NCBI RefSeq assembly: GCF_036226405.1
Contig: NZ_CP108464.1
Span: 5,208,001-5,272,000, forward strand
Source: Streptomyces sp. NBC_01260
Lineage (GTDB): Bacteria > Actinomycetota > Actinomycetes > Streptomycetales > Streptomycetaceae
Direction: 5' to 3'
DNA length: 64,000 nucleotides
Shown here in pieces: positions 26,201 through 35,005 of this stretch (position 1 is the first letter of the stretch; each line of letters begins with the position of its first letter). The notes under the pieces were generated by a model. The model searched no databases, was not told the DNA's origin, and saw nothing but the letters and a program-made list of their open reading frames with translations. A program made the position numbers and the translations under genes.

Positions 26201-28266
26201 TCGCCGTCGCGTACGGCTTCTGGCTGGGCGACGCCTTCGCCTCGGGCGGCTCCGCCGGCTACGACCACAAGGGCATGGGCATCACCGCCCGGGGCGCCTG
26301 GGAGTCCGTCAAGCGGCACTTCCGCGAGCTCGGCCACGACACCCAGACCGAGGACTTCACCGTCGTCGGCGTCGGCGACATGTCGGGTGACGTGTTCGGC
26401 AACGGGATGCTGCTCTCCGAGCACATCCGGCTCGTCGCGGCCTTCGACCACCGGCACATCTTCATCGACCCGAAGCCGGACGCCACGATCTCGTACGCCG
26501 AGCGGCGCCGCCTCTTCGACCTGCCGCGCAGCTCCTGGGCCGACTACAAGAAGGAACTGATCTCCGCGGGCGGCGGCATCCACCCGCGCAGCGCCAAGTC
26601 CATCCCGGTCAACGCGCACATCCGCGAGGCGCTCGGCATCGAGTCGGGGGTCACCAAGATGACGCCCGCCGACCTGATGCAGACGATCCTCAAGGCCCGC
26701 GTCGATCTGCTGTGGAACGGCGGCATCGGTACGTACATCAAGTCCTCCGCGGAGTCGAACGCGGACGTCGGCGACAAGGCCAACGACGCGATCCGTGTCA
26801 ACGGCGAGGACCTGCGGGCCAGGGTCGTCGGCGAGGGCGGCAACCTCGGCGCCACCCAGCTGGGCCGGATCGAGTTCGCCCGCACCGGCGGCCGGATCAA
26901 CACCGACGCGATCGACAACAGCGCCGGGGTGGACACCTCCGACCACGAGGTGAACATCAAGATCCTGCTCAACGGGCTGGTACGGGACGGCGACATGACC
27001 GTCAAGCAGCGCAACAAGCTGCTGGCCGAGATGACCGACGAGATCGGTCATCTGGTGCTGCGCAACAACTACGCGCAGAACACGGCGCTCTCCAACGCGG
27101 TCGCGCAGGCGCCCTCGCTGCTCCACGCCCACCAGCGCTTCATGCGCCGGCTGGGCCGCGACGGCCATCTCGACCGGGGGCTCGAGTTCCTGCCCAACGA
27201 CCGGCAGATCCGCGAGCTGCTGAGTGCCGGCAAGGGGCTCAGCCAGCCCGAGCTGGCCGTGCTGCTCGCCTACACGAAGATCACGGCGGCGCAGGAGCTG
27301 ATCGGGACCAGCCTGCCGGACGACGAGTACCTGCAGAAGCTGCTGCACGCCTACTTCCCGCGGCAGTTGCGCGAGCAGTTCCCGGAGGCGGTCGACGGGC
27401 ACGCGCTGCGCCGCGAGATCATCACCACGGTGCTGGTCAACGACACGGTGAACAGCGGCGGTTCGACGTTCCTGCACCGGCTGCGGGAAGAGACCGGGGC
27501 CTCGATCGAGGAGATCGTGCGGACGCAGGTCGCGGCCCGTGAGATCTTCGGGCTCGGCAGGGTGTGGGACGCCGTGGAGGCGCTCGACAACCGGGTGCCC
27601 GCCGATGTGCAGACCCGGATCAGGCTGCACTCGCGGCGGCTCGTCGAGCGTGGTTCGCGCTGGCTGCTCGGCAACCGGCCGCAGCCGCTGGAGATCGCCG
27701 GGACGATCGACTTCTTCCGGGCCGGTGTCGAGCAGGTCTGGGCCCAGCTGCCCAAGATGCTGATGGGCGCCGACCGGGAGTGGTACCAGTCGATCCTGGA
27801 CGAGCTCACCGAGGCGGGTGTCCCGGACGAGCTGGCGCAACGCGTCGCCGGATTCTCGTCCGCCTTCCCGACGCTCGACATCGTGGCGATCGCGGACCGT
27901 ACCGGCAAGGACCCGCTGTCCGTCGCCGAGGTGTACTACGACCTCGCCGACCGGCTGTCCATCACCCAGCTGATGGACCGGATCATCGAGCTGCCGCGGG
28001 CCGACCGCTGGCAGTCGATGGCCCGCGCGTCCATCCGCGAGGACCTGTACGCCGCTCACGCGGCGCTCACGGGTGACGTGCTGAGTGTGGGCAACGGGTC
28101 CTCCACCCCGCAGGAGCGGTTCGAGGCGTGGGAGGAGAAGAACGCGGCGATCCTGACGCGGTCGCGCTCCACGCTGGAGGAGATCCAGGGGTCGGACGCG
28201 TTCGACCTGGCGAACCTGTCGGTGGCGATGCGGACGATGCGGACGCTGTTGCGTACGCACGCGTAG
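23233..28266 (+). CDS. NAD-dependent glutamate dehydrogenase, 180-kDa class
   Basis: This very large 1677-residue GDH belongs to the 180-kDa NAD-specific class first described in Streptomyces clavuligerus and related to Pseudomonas GdhB. It oxidatively deaminates glutamate to 2-oxoglutarate and ammonia. The N-terminal 750 or so residues carry regulatory ACT-like segments. The catalytic core is marked by GLRWSDRREDFRTE, the glutamate-binding lysine segment PVGAKGGFV, VGVGDMSGDVFGNGML and NGGIGTYIKSS. A helical C-terminal region follows. It is monocistronic, with a convergent ABC gene downstream. Confidence 0.96.
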   Translation: MQTKLDEAKAELLARAAKVADNSPGGGVGGPGGTPRVHVAATGADNGNGAGQERPRQDVLLAYLQRYYLHTAPEDIGGRDPVDVFGAASSHYRLAENRPQGTANVRVHTPTVEENGWTCSHSVVEVVTDDMPFLVDSVTNELSRQGRGIHVVIHPQVIVRRDVAGKLIEVLADGAGISTGPQNGRKNAKGAKDAKAELPHDALVESWIHVEIDRESDRADLKQIQADLLRVLSDVRETVEDWEKMRDAALRIADDLPGEPLDDLADDEVNEARELLRWLAADHFTFLGYREYELKDSDALAAVPGTGLGILRSDPHHSEDEAHPVSPSFDRLPADARAKAREHKLLILTKANSRATVHRPSYLDYVGVKKFDAEGNVIGERRFLGLFSSAAYTESVRRVPVVRRKVAEVLEGAGFSYNSHDGRDLLQILETYPRDELFQTPPDQLRSVVTSVLYLQERRRLRLYLRQDEYGRYYSAIVYLPRDRYTTGVRLRLIDILKEELNGTSVDFTAWNTESILSRLHFVVRVAPGSELTGLTDAEADRIEARLVEAARSWADGFQEALNAECGEERAAELLRQYGHSFPEGYKADHSARAAVADLVHLEALKEHERDFALSLYEPVGAAPGERRFKIYRTGEQVSLSAVLPALQRLGVEVVDERPYELRCADRTHAWIYDFGLRMPQGTGGGSHLADDARERFQEAFAAVWTGEAENDGFNALVLSAGLNWRQAMVLRAYAKYLRQAGSTFSQDYMESTLQNNVHTTRLLVSLFEARMSPGRQSAGTELTDGLLEELDGALDQVASLDEDRILRSFLTVIKATLRTNFFQRADSGLPHNYVSMKFDPQSIPDLPAPRPAFEIWVYSPRVEGVHLRFGKVARGGLRWSDRREDFRTEILGLVKAQMVKNTVIVPVGAKGGFVAKQLPDPAVDRDAWMAEGIASYRTFISALLDITDNMVTGEVVHPKDVVRHDEDDTYLVVAADKGTAKFSDIANEVAVAYGFWLGDAFASGGSAGYDHKGMGITARGAWESVKRHFRELGHDTQTEDFTVVGVGDMSGDVFGNGMLLSEHIRLVAAFDHRHIFIDPKPDATISYAERRRLFDLPRSSWADYKKELISAGGGIHPRSAKSIPVNAHIREALGIESGVTKMTPADLMQTILKARVDLLWNGGIGTYIKSSAESNADVGDKANDAIRVNGEDLRARVVGEGGNLGATQLGRIEFARTGGRINTDAIDNSAGVDTSDHEVNIKILLNGLVRDGDMTVKQRNKLLAEMTDEIGHLVLRNNYAQNTALSNAVAQAPSLLHAHQRFMRRLGRDGHLDRGLEFLPNDRQIRELLSAGKGLSQPELAVLLAYTKITAAQELIGTSLPDDEYLQKLLHAYFPRQLREQFPEAVDGHALRREIITTVLVNDTVNSGGSTFLHRLREETGASIEEIVRTQVAAREIFGLGRVWDAVEALDNRVPADVQTRIRLHSRRLVERGSRWLLGNRPQPLEIAGTIDFFRAGVEQVWAQLPKMLMGADREWYQSILDELTEAGVPDELAQRVAGFSSAFPTLDIVAIADRTGKDPLSVAEVYYDLADRLSITQLMDRIIELPRADRWQSMARASIREDLYAAHAALTGDVLSVGNGSSTPQERFEAWEEKNAAILTRSRSTLEEIQGSDAFDLANLSVAMRTMRTLLRTHA

Positions 28267-28313
28267 CGGTGGCGGGGGCGAGGCGGCTGCCGGGTGTGTC
28301 CGGTGGCCGCCCC

Positions 28314-28340
28314 GTCCTCAATCGCCGGACGGGCTCGAAG
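28314..28340. repeat. Streptomyces-type intergenic repeat element
   Basis: The segment gtcctcaatcgccggacggg followed by ctcgaag resembles an interspersed sequence I recall from many Streptomyces intergenic regions (core cgccggacgggct). It lies between the convergent GDH and ABC-transporter genes. The repeat status rests on recall of the genus, since only one copy was recognised in this window. Confidence 0.5.
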
Positions 28341-28363
28341 TGCCGCTCCCGGGCCGGGGGCGG

Positions 28364-29143
28364 TTATTTCTTGCCGGTGAACTTCTCGTAGGCGGCGACC
28401 ACTTCTTTCGCCGGGCCGTCCATGCGCAGCGTTCCCGCCTCCAGCCAGATCGCCCGGTCGCAGGTCTCGGTGATCGACTTGTTGTGGTGGCTGACCAGGA
28501 AGACCGTGCCGGCCTGCTGACGCAGTTCGATGATCCGTTCCTTGCTGCGGCGCTGGAACTTGGCGTCACCGGTGGACAGGGCCTCGTCGATCAGCAGCAC
28601 GTCGTGGTTCTTGGCCGCGGCGATCGAGAAGCGCAGCCGGGCACCCATGCCGGAGGAGTACGTGCGCATCGGCAGGGTGATGAAGTCGCCCTTCTCGTTG
28701 ATGCCGGAGAAGTCGACGATCCCCTCGTAGCGCTCGCGGATCTCGTCGCGGCTCATGCCCATCGCGAGTCCGCCGAGGACGACGTTGCGCTCGCCGGTCA
28801 GATCGCTCATCAGCGCGGCGTTCACCCCGAGCAGCGAGGGCTGGCCCTGGGTGTGGACACGGCCCTTCGTGGCGGGCAGCAGACCGGCGATGGCCTTCAG
28901 CAGCGTCGACTTCCCCGAGCCGTTGGAGCCGATCAGGCCGATCGCCTCCCCCTTGTACGCGGCGAAGCTGACCCCCTTCACGGCGTGCACCTCGCGCACC
29001 CCGGGGGACTGCCGGCGCGAGGCGAGCCGGCTGAGGGCCGAGGTGGCGCTGCCCTTGCCGGTGCGGGCGCCGTTGACCTTGTACGTGATGTGGACGTCGT
29101 CGACGACGACCGTCGGTACTCCGGGCGAAGTGCTGTCAGCCAC
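28364..29143 (-). CDS. ABC transporter ATP-binding protein, TagH-like polysaccharide exporter
   Basis: This 259-residue ATPase has Walker A GSNGSGKST (72-80), a YSSGM signature (162-166) instead of the usual LSGGQ, and Walker B DVLLIDEALS (181-190). The YSSGM form marks exporters of teichoic acid, O-antigen and capsule (ABC-2 type, TagH/Wzt/KpsT). The GTG at 29143 overlaps the permease stop by 8 nt, showing coupling. It probably energises export of an undecaprenyl-linked cell-wall glycopolymer made by the neighbouring TagF-like genes. There is no C-terminal carbohydrate-binding extension. Confidence 0.93.
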   Translation of the reverse strand: MADSTSPGVPTVVVDDVHITYKVNGARTGKGSATSALSRLASRRQSPGVREVHAVKGVSFAAYKGEAIGLIGSNGSGKSTLLKAIAGLLPATKGRVHTQGQPSLLGVNAALMSDLTGERNVVLGGLAMGMSRDEIRERYEGIVDFSGINEKGDFITLPMRTYSSGMGARLRFSIAAAKNHDVLLIDEALSTGDAKFQRRSKERIIELRQQAGTVFLVSHHNKSITETCDRAIWLEAGTLRMDGPAKEVVAAYEKFTGKK

Positions 29144-30074
29144 GTCCGTAACTCTCCTCGGCCTGCCAGAAGTAGATGAATCCGCCCACGCCGCACACCA
29201 GGGCCCAGCCCGTGGCGATGGCCCACACATGCGGGGGCAGCTGTCCGCCGTCGAAGCTGTCGATGAGCGCGAACCGCATCAGGTTGATGAAGACGGCGGC
29301 CGGATTGATCTCCAGCGCCAGCTTCACCAGGTGCGGGACCCGGTCGCCCTGGAGCATCGTGCCGATGCTCCACATCACGCCCGACGCGTACATCCAGGTG
29401 CGCAGCACGAACGGTGTCAGCTGGGCGATGTCCGGGGTCCGCGCGGCGAGGCGGGCCATGGCCATCGAGATGCCGGTGTTGAAGACGGCCTGCAGCGTCA
29501 GGGCCGGTACGGCCAGCAGCCAGGAGGGCTGCGGGTACTGGCCGAACACCAGCAGGATCAGCACCAGTGCGCCCAGCGAGAAGATCAGCTGCTGGAGCTG
29601 TTGCAGGGCCAGCGCGATGGGCAGCGAGGCGCGCGGGAAGTGCAGGGCCCGTACGAGCCCGATGTTGCCGCTGATCGCGCGGGTGCCCGCGGTGATCGAG
29701 CTGCTGGTGAAGGTCCAGATGAAGACGCCGGTGACCAGGAACGGGACGTAGTCCGGGACGCCGTGCTTCGTCTTCATCAGGACGCCGAAGATGAAGTAGT
29801 AGACCGTCGCGTTGAGCAGCGGGGTCATGATCTGCCAGATCTGGCCGAGCTTCGCCTGGCTGTACTGGGCGGTGAGCTTGGCGGTGGCGAAGGCCGTGAT
29901 GAAGTGCCGCCGTCCCCACAGTTCCCGGACGTACGCGGGAAGGGACGGCCTCGCCCCGCTCACGGTCAGCCCGTGCCGGGCGGCGAGGGCCGCGAGCTCT
30001 CCGGGCGCGTACACGGGAGGGGACGCGTCGGGCGGGGTGGCCGCCGGGGCCGCCGGAGCTGTTGTCTGGCTCAC
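29136..30074 (-). CDS. ABC-2 type transporter permease, TagG-like
   Basis: The permease is 312 residues from a GTG at 30074 (a second GTG lies one codon upstream). An Ala/Pro-rich cytoplasmic N-terminus precedes about six membrane helices. The ABC-2 membrane core is recognisable in TAFATAKLTAQYSQAKLGQIWQIMTPLLNATVYYFIFG and in the C-terminal INPAAVFINLMRFALI pattern typical of TagG/RfbA permeases. It pairs with the downstream YSSGM ATPase and is divergent from the TetR gene, with a repeat-rich region between them. Confidence 0.92.
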   Translation of the reverse strand: MSQTTAPAAPAATPPDASPPVYAPGELAALAARHGLTVSGARPSLPAYVRELWGRRHFITAFATAKLTAQYSQAKLGQIWQIMTPLLNATVYYFIFGVLMKTKHGVPDYVPFLVTGVFIWTFTSSSITAGTRAISGNIGLVRALHFPRASLPIALALQQLQQLIFSLGALVLILLVFGQYPQPSWLLAVPALTLQAVFNTGISMAMARLAARTPDIAQLTPFVLRTWMYASGVMWSIGTMLQGDRVPHLVKLALEINPAAVFINLMRFALIDSFDGGQLPPHVWAIATGWALVCGVGGFIYFWQAEESYGRG

Positions 30075-30124
30075 CACGATCGCTTTCGTCGAGGGGGGAG
30101 GGACACACGCAAGCGACGGGACGG

Positions 30125-30190
30125 AACCGTATCGTCGCAACGCCGAGAGTATGGCGCTACGACGTCGCAACGCAACCGTTTCGTCGTAGC
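30125..30190. promoter_or_regulatory. Candidate TetR operator in the divergent permease/TetR region
   Basis: A 9-bp inverted repeat (gctacgacg at 30156-30164 with cgtcgtagc at 30182-30190, 17-nt spacer) overlaps two direct repeats. One is aaccgtwtcgtcg at 30125-30137 and 30174-30186 (one mismatch). The other is cgtcgcaacgc at 30133-30143 and 30163-30173. The cluster ends 17 nt before the TetR start codon and lies upstream of the ABC genes, which fits an operator controlling both. Confidence 0.55.
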
Positions 30191-30207
30191 GGACTATGAT
30201 TCGGGCC

Positions 30208-30813
30208 ATGACCACCGACCCGGGAAGCCGCCGCCGTGTCCCCGCCGGAGCCGCCGTGCTGCGCGAGGACGTGACCGATGCGATCCGCAGCGCGGTCTTC
30301 GAGGAGCTGGCCGCGGTCGGCTTCGCCCGGATGTCCATCGAGGGCATCGCCCGGCGCGCGGGCGTCGGGAAGACCGCGGTCTACCGCCGCTGGAAGTCCA
30401 AACTGCACCTGGTCCTCGACCTGGTCTCCGCCGTCGCGGTGCAGGGCATGCCCGCCCCGGCCACCGGCTCGCTGTACGGGGACGTCCGCGCCGTGCTCGA
30501 ACTCGCCGCCTACGCCCTGCGCCACCCGCTCGCCTCCCAGGTCATTCCGGACCTGCTCGTCGAGGCGGCCCGGAACCCGGAGATCTCCGCCACCATCAAG
30601 GCCGCCCTGCTCGACCCTCAGCTGGGCATCGCCGCCGTGGTCGTACGGGACGCCGTGGCGCGCGGGGAACTGCCGGAGGGCAGCGACCCCGACCGCGCCC
30701 TCGACCTGATCGTCGGCCCGCTCTACTGGCGCCTCGCGGTGGTCCGGGGCGAGCTGCCCGCGGGGTATCTGGACGATCTGGCGGCCTCGGCCGTGGCCGC
30801 GCTCACCCGCTGA
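30208..30813 (+). CDS. TetR/AcrR family transcriptional regulator
   Basis: The protein is 201 residues from the ATG at 30208; an ATG four codons earlier is possible. The N-terminal TetR HTH is clear (VTDAIRSAVFEELAAVGFARMSIEGIARRAGVGKTAVYRRWKSK, about residues 19-62). The C-terminal ligand domain is of the TetR_C_11-like kind (about residues 75-195). It is divergent from the TagGH-like exporter and is flanked by inverted and direct repeats, so it probably represses itself and the exporter. The inducer is unknown. Confidence 0.92.
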   Translation: MTTDPGSRRRVPAGAAVLREDVTDAIRSAVFEELAAVGFARMSIEGIARRAGVGKTAVYRRWKSKLHLVLDLVSAVAVQGMPAPATGSLYGDVRAVLELAAYALRHPLASQVIPDLLVEAARNPEISATIKAALLDPQLGIAAVVVRDAVARGELPEGSDPDRALDLIVGPLYWRLAVVRGELPAGYLDDLAASAVAALTR

Positions 30814-31190
30814 CCGCGGGAAGGAACCGGCCTCGCGCGTTCCGCGTCTTGTCTGGCGGCAGACCCGGTGGTTCCGAGCGGGTCCGTCCCCGGTTGCCGC
30901 TCCGGACCGGGGTGTGAGTGTGCTTTCAGGAGCTGCCGGTCCATCGGATAGTCTGGTGGGCGGGCCGCCCACCGGGCCTCCCGGAGCAAGCGCCACACCG
31001 TGCTCCCGGGCCGTCCGGGCGAAGCCCCGGGCACTGCCGTCACCGCCGAGGACGAACCCTGGACCGGAGCGGCTTTGCCCACGGGGCGAGCACGGTGCAG
31101 GCGTAGTCACTCGTTCGGGACCGTAACCGGTGACCCCCGACCGTTCACACGGTTGAGCCATACGGACAGCCAGGCCCCCGATGAACGGAC
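30814..31190. promoter_or_regulatory. Upstream region of the large glycosyltransferase gene, no gene seen
   Basis: This 377-bp stretch lacks a credible coding frame. It contains a 19-bp near-perfect palindrome (ggtgggcgg at 30955-30963 with ccgcccacc at 30965-30973) just after a tagtct hexamer at 30949-30954 that could be a -10 element. The promoter assignment is tentative. Confidence 0.4.
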
Positions 31191-34100
31191 GTGCTCAACA
31201 TGCCGCCACGGCTCAGTGTCGTTGTCCCCGTCTATAACGTGGAACTCTTCCTGACGGACTGCCTGAAGTCCCTCGCGGAGCAGACCATGACCGACCTCGA
31301 GGTGGTGATGGTCGACGACGGGTCCACCGACGGCAGTGCAGCTCTGGCCGCCGAGTTCGCCGCGCAGGACGACCGCTTCCGGCTGGTGAGCCAGAAGAAC
31401 GGCGGGCTGGGGCACGCCCGTAACACCGGTGTCCGCAACTGCGACCCGGAGAGCCGCTACCTGGCCTTCGTCGACAGCGACGACATCATCCCGTCGAACG
31501 CGTACGAGCTGCTCGTCGGGGCGCTGGAGGAGACCGGTTCGGACCTCGCGTCCGGCAATGTGCTGCGGCTGCGCGCCGGCGGCAAGCTCCAGCAGTCGCC
31601 GATGTTCCGCAAGCCCATGGCCACGACCCGGCTGCGCACCCACGTCTCCCGTGACCTGGATCTCCTCGGCGACCGGATCGCCTGCAACAAGGTCTTCCGC
31701 CGCTCCTTCTGGGACAAGCACGAGTTCGCCTTCCCGGTCGGCGCGCTCTACGAGGACATCCCCGTCGTGCTGCCGGCCCACTTCCTGGCCGGCTCCGTCG
31801 ACATCGTGAAGGACCCCGTCTACCAATGGCGGGACCGGCCGGGCTCGATCACCACCAGCCGGGCCGTCGTCCGCGGCGTCCGCGACCGGGTCGCGCACGT
31901 GCAGGGGGTCTCCACCTTCCTGGCGGAGAACCGCACGTCCGCCGACAAGAACCACTACGAGGCGCACGCCCTCGCCAACGACCTCTGGTACTTCATGGAG
32001 GTCCTCCCCGACGGTGACGCGGAATACCGCGAGGCCTTCCTGACGCACTGCAACGCCTTCATCGACCAGGTCGACCCGACGGTTCTCGACGGACTCCCGC
32101 TGCGGCTGCGCCTGATGTGGTACCTGGTGCGCGAGCACCGCATGGAGGAGCTGCTGGCGCTGCTCGCCTACGACAAGCGCGAGCCCGGGGCGTTCGCCGT
32201 ACGCGGGGTGCGCCGCCGGCAGGCCGAATACCCGGTGCTGAAGCAGCCGGTGCCGGCCCAGGTGCTGCGCGTGGCCGACCGCGACCTCCCGCTCGCCGCC
32301 CGGCTGCGGGACGCGCAGTGGCGCGACGGCAAGCTGCACCTCAAGGGGTACGCCTACATCCGCAACCTGCCCGTCGCCGCGGGCCCCAGCGAGTTCCGGA
32401 TCGGCTGGCTGCGGGCCGGCCGGCGCAACGTGGTGCCGCTGCGGCTGCGCAGGACCGACGAGCAGGAGGCCACCGCCCGCTCCCGCCAGAGCCTGCACGA
32501 CTACGACCGGGCGGGCTTCGAGGCGGTCATCGACCCGGCGAAGCTCCGCATCGCCGCCGACGGCACCCCCAAGCAGCTCACCTGGCAGCTGGAGATCGGC
32601 ATCGCCAGGAACGGCCTGCTGCGCCGCTCCTTCCCCTCCGTCCGCGAGGCCTCCGTGGCACCGCCCGTGTACCGGCCGGACGGGGACCACCGGATCGTCC
32701 CGGCCTTCGACGCCGACAAGCTGGTGCTGCACGCGGAGCGGATCGACGCCCGGTTCGAGACCCACCGCGCGGGCGACACGTCCGGCACCGTCGTGGTGTC
32801 CGGTATGGTCCGCGACCGCCTCGCAGGCGGCGCGCTGCGGCTCGGCCTCACGCACAAGGCCACCGGTACCGCGTACGACGTCCCGGTCACGGTGGGCGAG
32901 GGCACCGAGTCCTCGGCCGCCGGCTGGCGCCGTTTCACCGCGGAGCTCCCGCTCGCGGCTGTCACCGAGGCCCGTCCCACGGCGGACGACGCGCCGAAGA
33001 GCCTCGGGTACAGCGTCCATCTGGTCGGCCCCAAGAACCAGCGGACGCCGATCGATGTGCCCGGCCCCGTGCTGCCCGGCCGCTACCCGCTCGGCGACGG
33101 CGCGGACGGCGTGCGCCGCGAGCTCGCCTTCGTCACGAGCTCCCGCGGGAACCTGCTGATCAGCGACCGCACCGTGCAGCCCGCCGTCGAGCTGGCGAGC
33201 TGGACCGATGACGGGCAGCTGTTCCTGGAGGGCACCTTCCCCGAGGACCCGGCACACCCCGTCGAGCTGGTGGCCCAGAACAGCAGCCACCGCGAGGAGG
33301 CGACCTTCCCGGTCGAGTTCTCCGGCGACGACGACGCACGGCGCTTCCGCGCCGAACTGCGGCCGGACGCCGTCGAGGGACCCGGCGGCCCGCTCCCGCT
33401 CGGTGAGGGCAACTGGTACTTCTTCTTCCGCGAGAAGGGCGCGGGCGACGAGAGCGGCGACATCGCGCTGCGCATCCCGGCCGCCGCCTTCCGCAGCCTG
33501 CCCGCCACCCGCACCCTCACCGGCCGCGACTACACCATCGAGCGGCGCTTCGGCGACCAGCTCCTGGTCGTCTCCGCCCCGGTGCTCACCGCCTCGGAGC
33601 GCGGTCTGCGCGCCAAGAAGCTGTTGAGCGACTCCTACGCGGCGCAGCGCACCGCGCCGCTGCGCGAGGCCGCCCTCTACAGCAGCTTCGACGGCCGCCA
33701 GTTCTCCGACTCGCCGCGTGCGGTCTACGAGGAACTGGTGCTCAGGGGAACCGAGCTGGAGCACCTGTGGGTGGTGCGCGACCAGCAGGCCATCATCCCC
33801 GCGGGCGCCACCGCCGTGGAGCACGGCTCGGCCGCCTGGCACGAGGCGCTGGCCCGCAGCCGGCACATCGTCACCAACACCCAGCTGCCCGAGTGGTTCG
33901 TGCGGCGCGAGGACCAGACCGTCGTCCAGACCTGGCACGGCACCCCGCTCAAGCGCATCGGCCTTGAGCTCGCGGGCACGATCCAGGCGAACACCGCCTA
34001 CATCGGCACGCTCAAGCAGCGCGCCCGGCAGTGGAGCTTCCTGGTCTCCCCGAACACGTTCTCCACCCCCGTCCTGCGCCGTTCGTTCGGTTTCGAGGGC

Positions 34101-34736
34101 GAGGTCCTGGAGTGCGGCTATCCGCGTAACGACCTCTTCCACGCCCCCGACCGGACGAAGGTCGCCGAGGCGGTACGGGAGAGGCTCGGGATTCCCGCGG
34201 GCAAGCGGGTCGTGCTGTACGCGCCGACCTGGCGCGAGGACCAGCAGTTGGGCGGCGGGCGCTACTCCCTGGGCCTCCAGCTCGACCTGGCCGCGGCCGA
34301 ACGCGAACTGGGCGCGGACACCGTGCTGCTGGTGCGCCGTCACTACATGGTCACCGACCGGCTCCCGGACAGCGGCACCGGATTCGTCCGCGACGTCTCG
34401 CGCTACCCGGACGTCGGCGAGCTGATGCTGATCAGCGACGCGCTGGTCACCGACTACTCCTCGCTGATGTTCGACTTCGCCCAGACCGGGCGTCCGATGC
34501 TCTTCCACACCTACGACCTGGAGCACTACCGCGACACGCTGCGCGGATTCAGCTTCGACTTCGAGGCGCGTGCTCCCGGCCCGCTGATCCCGGGCTCCGA
34601 CGATCTGATCGCCGCCCTGCGCGACCCGGTCCGGGCCATCGCGGGACACGCGGAAGCGTACGAGGCATTTCGGCGGGACTTCTGCGACCTCGACGACGGC
34701 CGTGCGACCGCCCGGGTGGTCGACCGGATGCTGTAG
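31191..34736 (+). CDS. Bifunctional GT2 glycosyltransferase / CDP-glycerol glycerophosphotransferase (TagF-like)
   Basis: This protein has 1181 residues. The N-terminal GT2 domain (about 8-230) has VVVPVYNVELFLTDCL, DDGSTDGS and the acidic FVDSDD motif. A beta-rich middle region (about 370-800) follows. The C-terminal glyphos_transf domain (about 850-1175) has TWHGTPLK near 911-918, GYPRNDLF near 976 and TDYSSLMFDFA near 1086, which are hallmark motifs of TagB/TagF enzymes that add glycerol-phosphate or related polyol-phosphate units. The start is a GTG at 31191 or an ATG at 31200. It probably builds the backbone of a wall teichoic-acid-type polymer at the inner membrane. The exact donor (CDP-glycerol or CDP-ribitol) is not determined. 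Confidence 0.92.
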   Translation: MLNMPPRLSVVVPVYNVELFLTDCLKSLAEQTMTDLEVVMVDDGSTDGSAALAAEFAAQDDRFRLVSQKNGGLGHARNTGVRNCDPESRYLAFVDSDDIIPSNAYELLVGALEETGSDLASGNVLRLRAGGKLQQSPMFRKPMATTRLRTHVSRDLDLLGDRIACNKVFRRSFWDKHEFAFPVGALYEDIPVVLPAHFLAGSVDIVKDPVYQWRDRPGSITTSRAVVRGVRDRVAHVQGVSTFLAENRTSADKNHYEAHALANDLWYFMEVLPDGDAEYREAFLTHCNAFIDQVDPTVLDGLPLRLRLMWYLVREHRMEELLALLAYDKREPGAFAVRGVRRRQAEYPVLKQPVPAQVLRVADRDLPLAARLRDAQWRDGKLHLKGYAYIRNLPVAAGPSEFRIGWLRAGRRNVVPLRLRRTDEQEATARSRQSLHDYDRAGFEAVIDPAKLRIAADGTPKQLTWQLEIGIARNGLLRRSFPSVREASVAPPVYRPDGDHRIVPAFDADKLVLHAERIDARFETHRAGDTSGTVVVSGMVRDRLAGGALRLGLTHKATGTAYDVPVTVGEGTESSAAGWRRFTAELPLAAVTEARPTADDAPKSLGYSVHLVGPKNQRTPIDVPGPVLPGRYPLGDGADGVRRELAFVTSSRGNLLISDRTVQPAVELASWTDDGQLFLEGTFPEDPAHPVELVAQNSSHREEATFPVEFSGDDDARRFRAELRPDAVEGPGGPLPLGEGNWYFFFREKGAGDESGDIALRIPAAAFRSLPATRTLTGRDYTIERRFGDQLLVVSAPVLTASERGLRAKKLLSDSYAAQRTAPLREAALYSSFDGRQFSDSPRAVYEELVLRGTELEHLWVVRDQQAIIPAGATAVEHGSAAWHEALARSRHIVTNTQLPEWFVRREDQTVVQTWHGTPLKRIGLELAGTIQANTAYIGTLKQRARQWSFLVSPNTFSTPVLRRSFGFEGEVLECGYPRNDLFHAPDRTKVAEAVRERLGIPAGKRVVLYAPTWREDQQLGGGRYSLGLQLDLAAAERELGADTVLLVRRHYMVTDRLPDSGTGFVRDVSRYPDVGELMLISDALVTDYSSLMFDFAQTGRPMLFHTYDLEHYRDTLRGFSFDFEARAPGPLIPGSDDLIAALRDPVRAIAGHAEAYEAFRRDFCDLDDGRATARVVDRML

Positions 34737-34777
34737 TCCGCGTATCGCGCGAAACGTCGCCCCCCACAGGGGCACAC

Positions 34778-34809
34778 GTGCCCGGCCGGTACCCGTACCG
34801 GCCGGGCAC
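34778..34809 (+). terminator. Terminator hairpin after the TagF-like gene
   Basis: A perfect 15-bp inverted repeat (gtgcccggccggtac at 34778-34792 with gtaccggccgggcac at 34795-34809) has only a 2-nt centre. It lies about 40 nt after the stop codon. Confidence 0.7.
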
Positions 34810-35005
34810 CGGCGTGTGGTGAACCGCGGTACGACGCCGCGGTGAACGGGAATTGACGTACGGACTGACCGAACTGCGTGAACCGTTCGAGTGATTCGGC
34901 ATTCCCGGTGTTTGTGCAGACCCGCAGCGCACTCGAGCCGCGAGCCCCATAAGTGTGTTCATCGGTGCGTTGCATAGCGTCGCCGGGTTGCTACGTTCTG
35001 CTTTC

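Noticed and set aside
23200..28260. A 1686-codon open frame antisense to the glutamate dehydrogenase gene
   Set aside because: It mirrors the codon periodicity of the real gene in high-GC DNA. Its composition (Leu/Val/Asp/His-rich) and lack of domains show it is a shadow.
31107..34775. A 1222-codon open frame antisense to the TagF-like gene
   Set aside because: Shadow frame. The plus strand encodes clear GT2 and glyphos_transf motifs and this frame encodes none.
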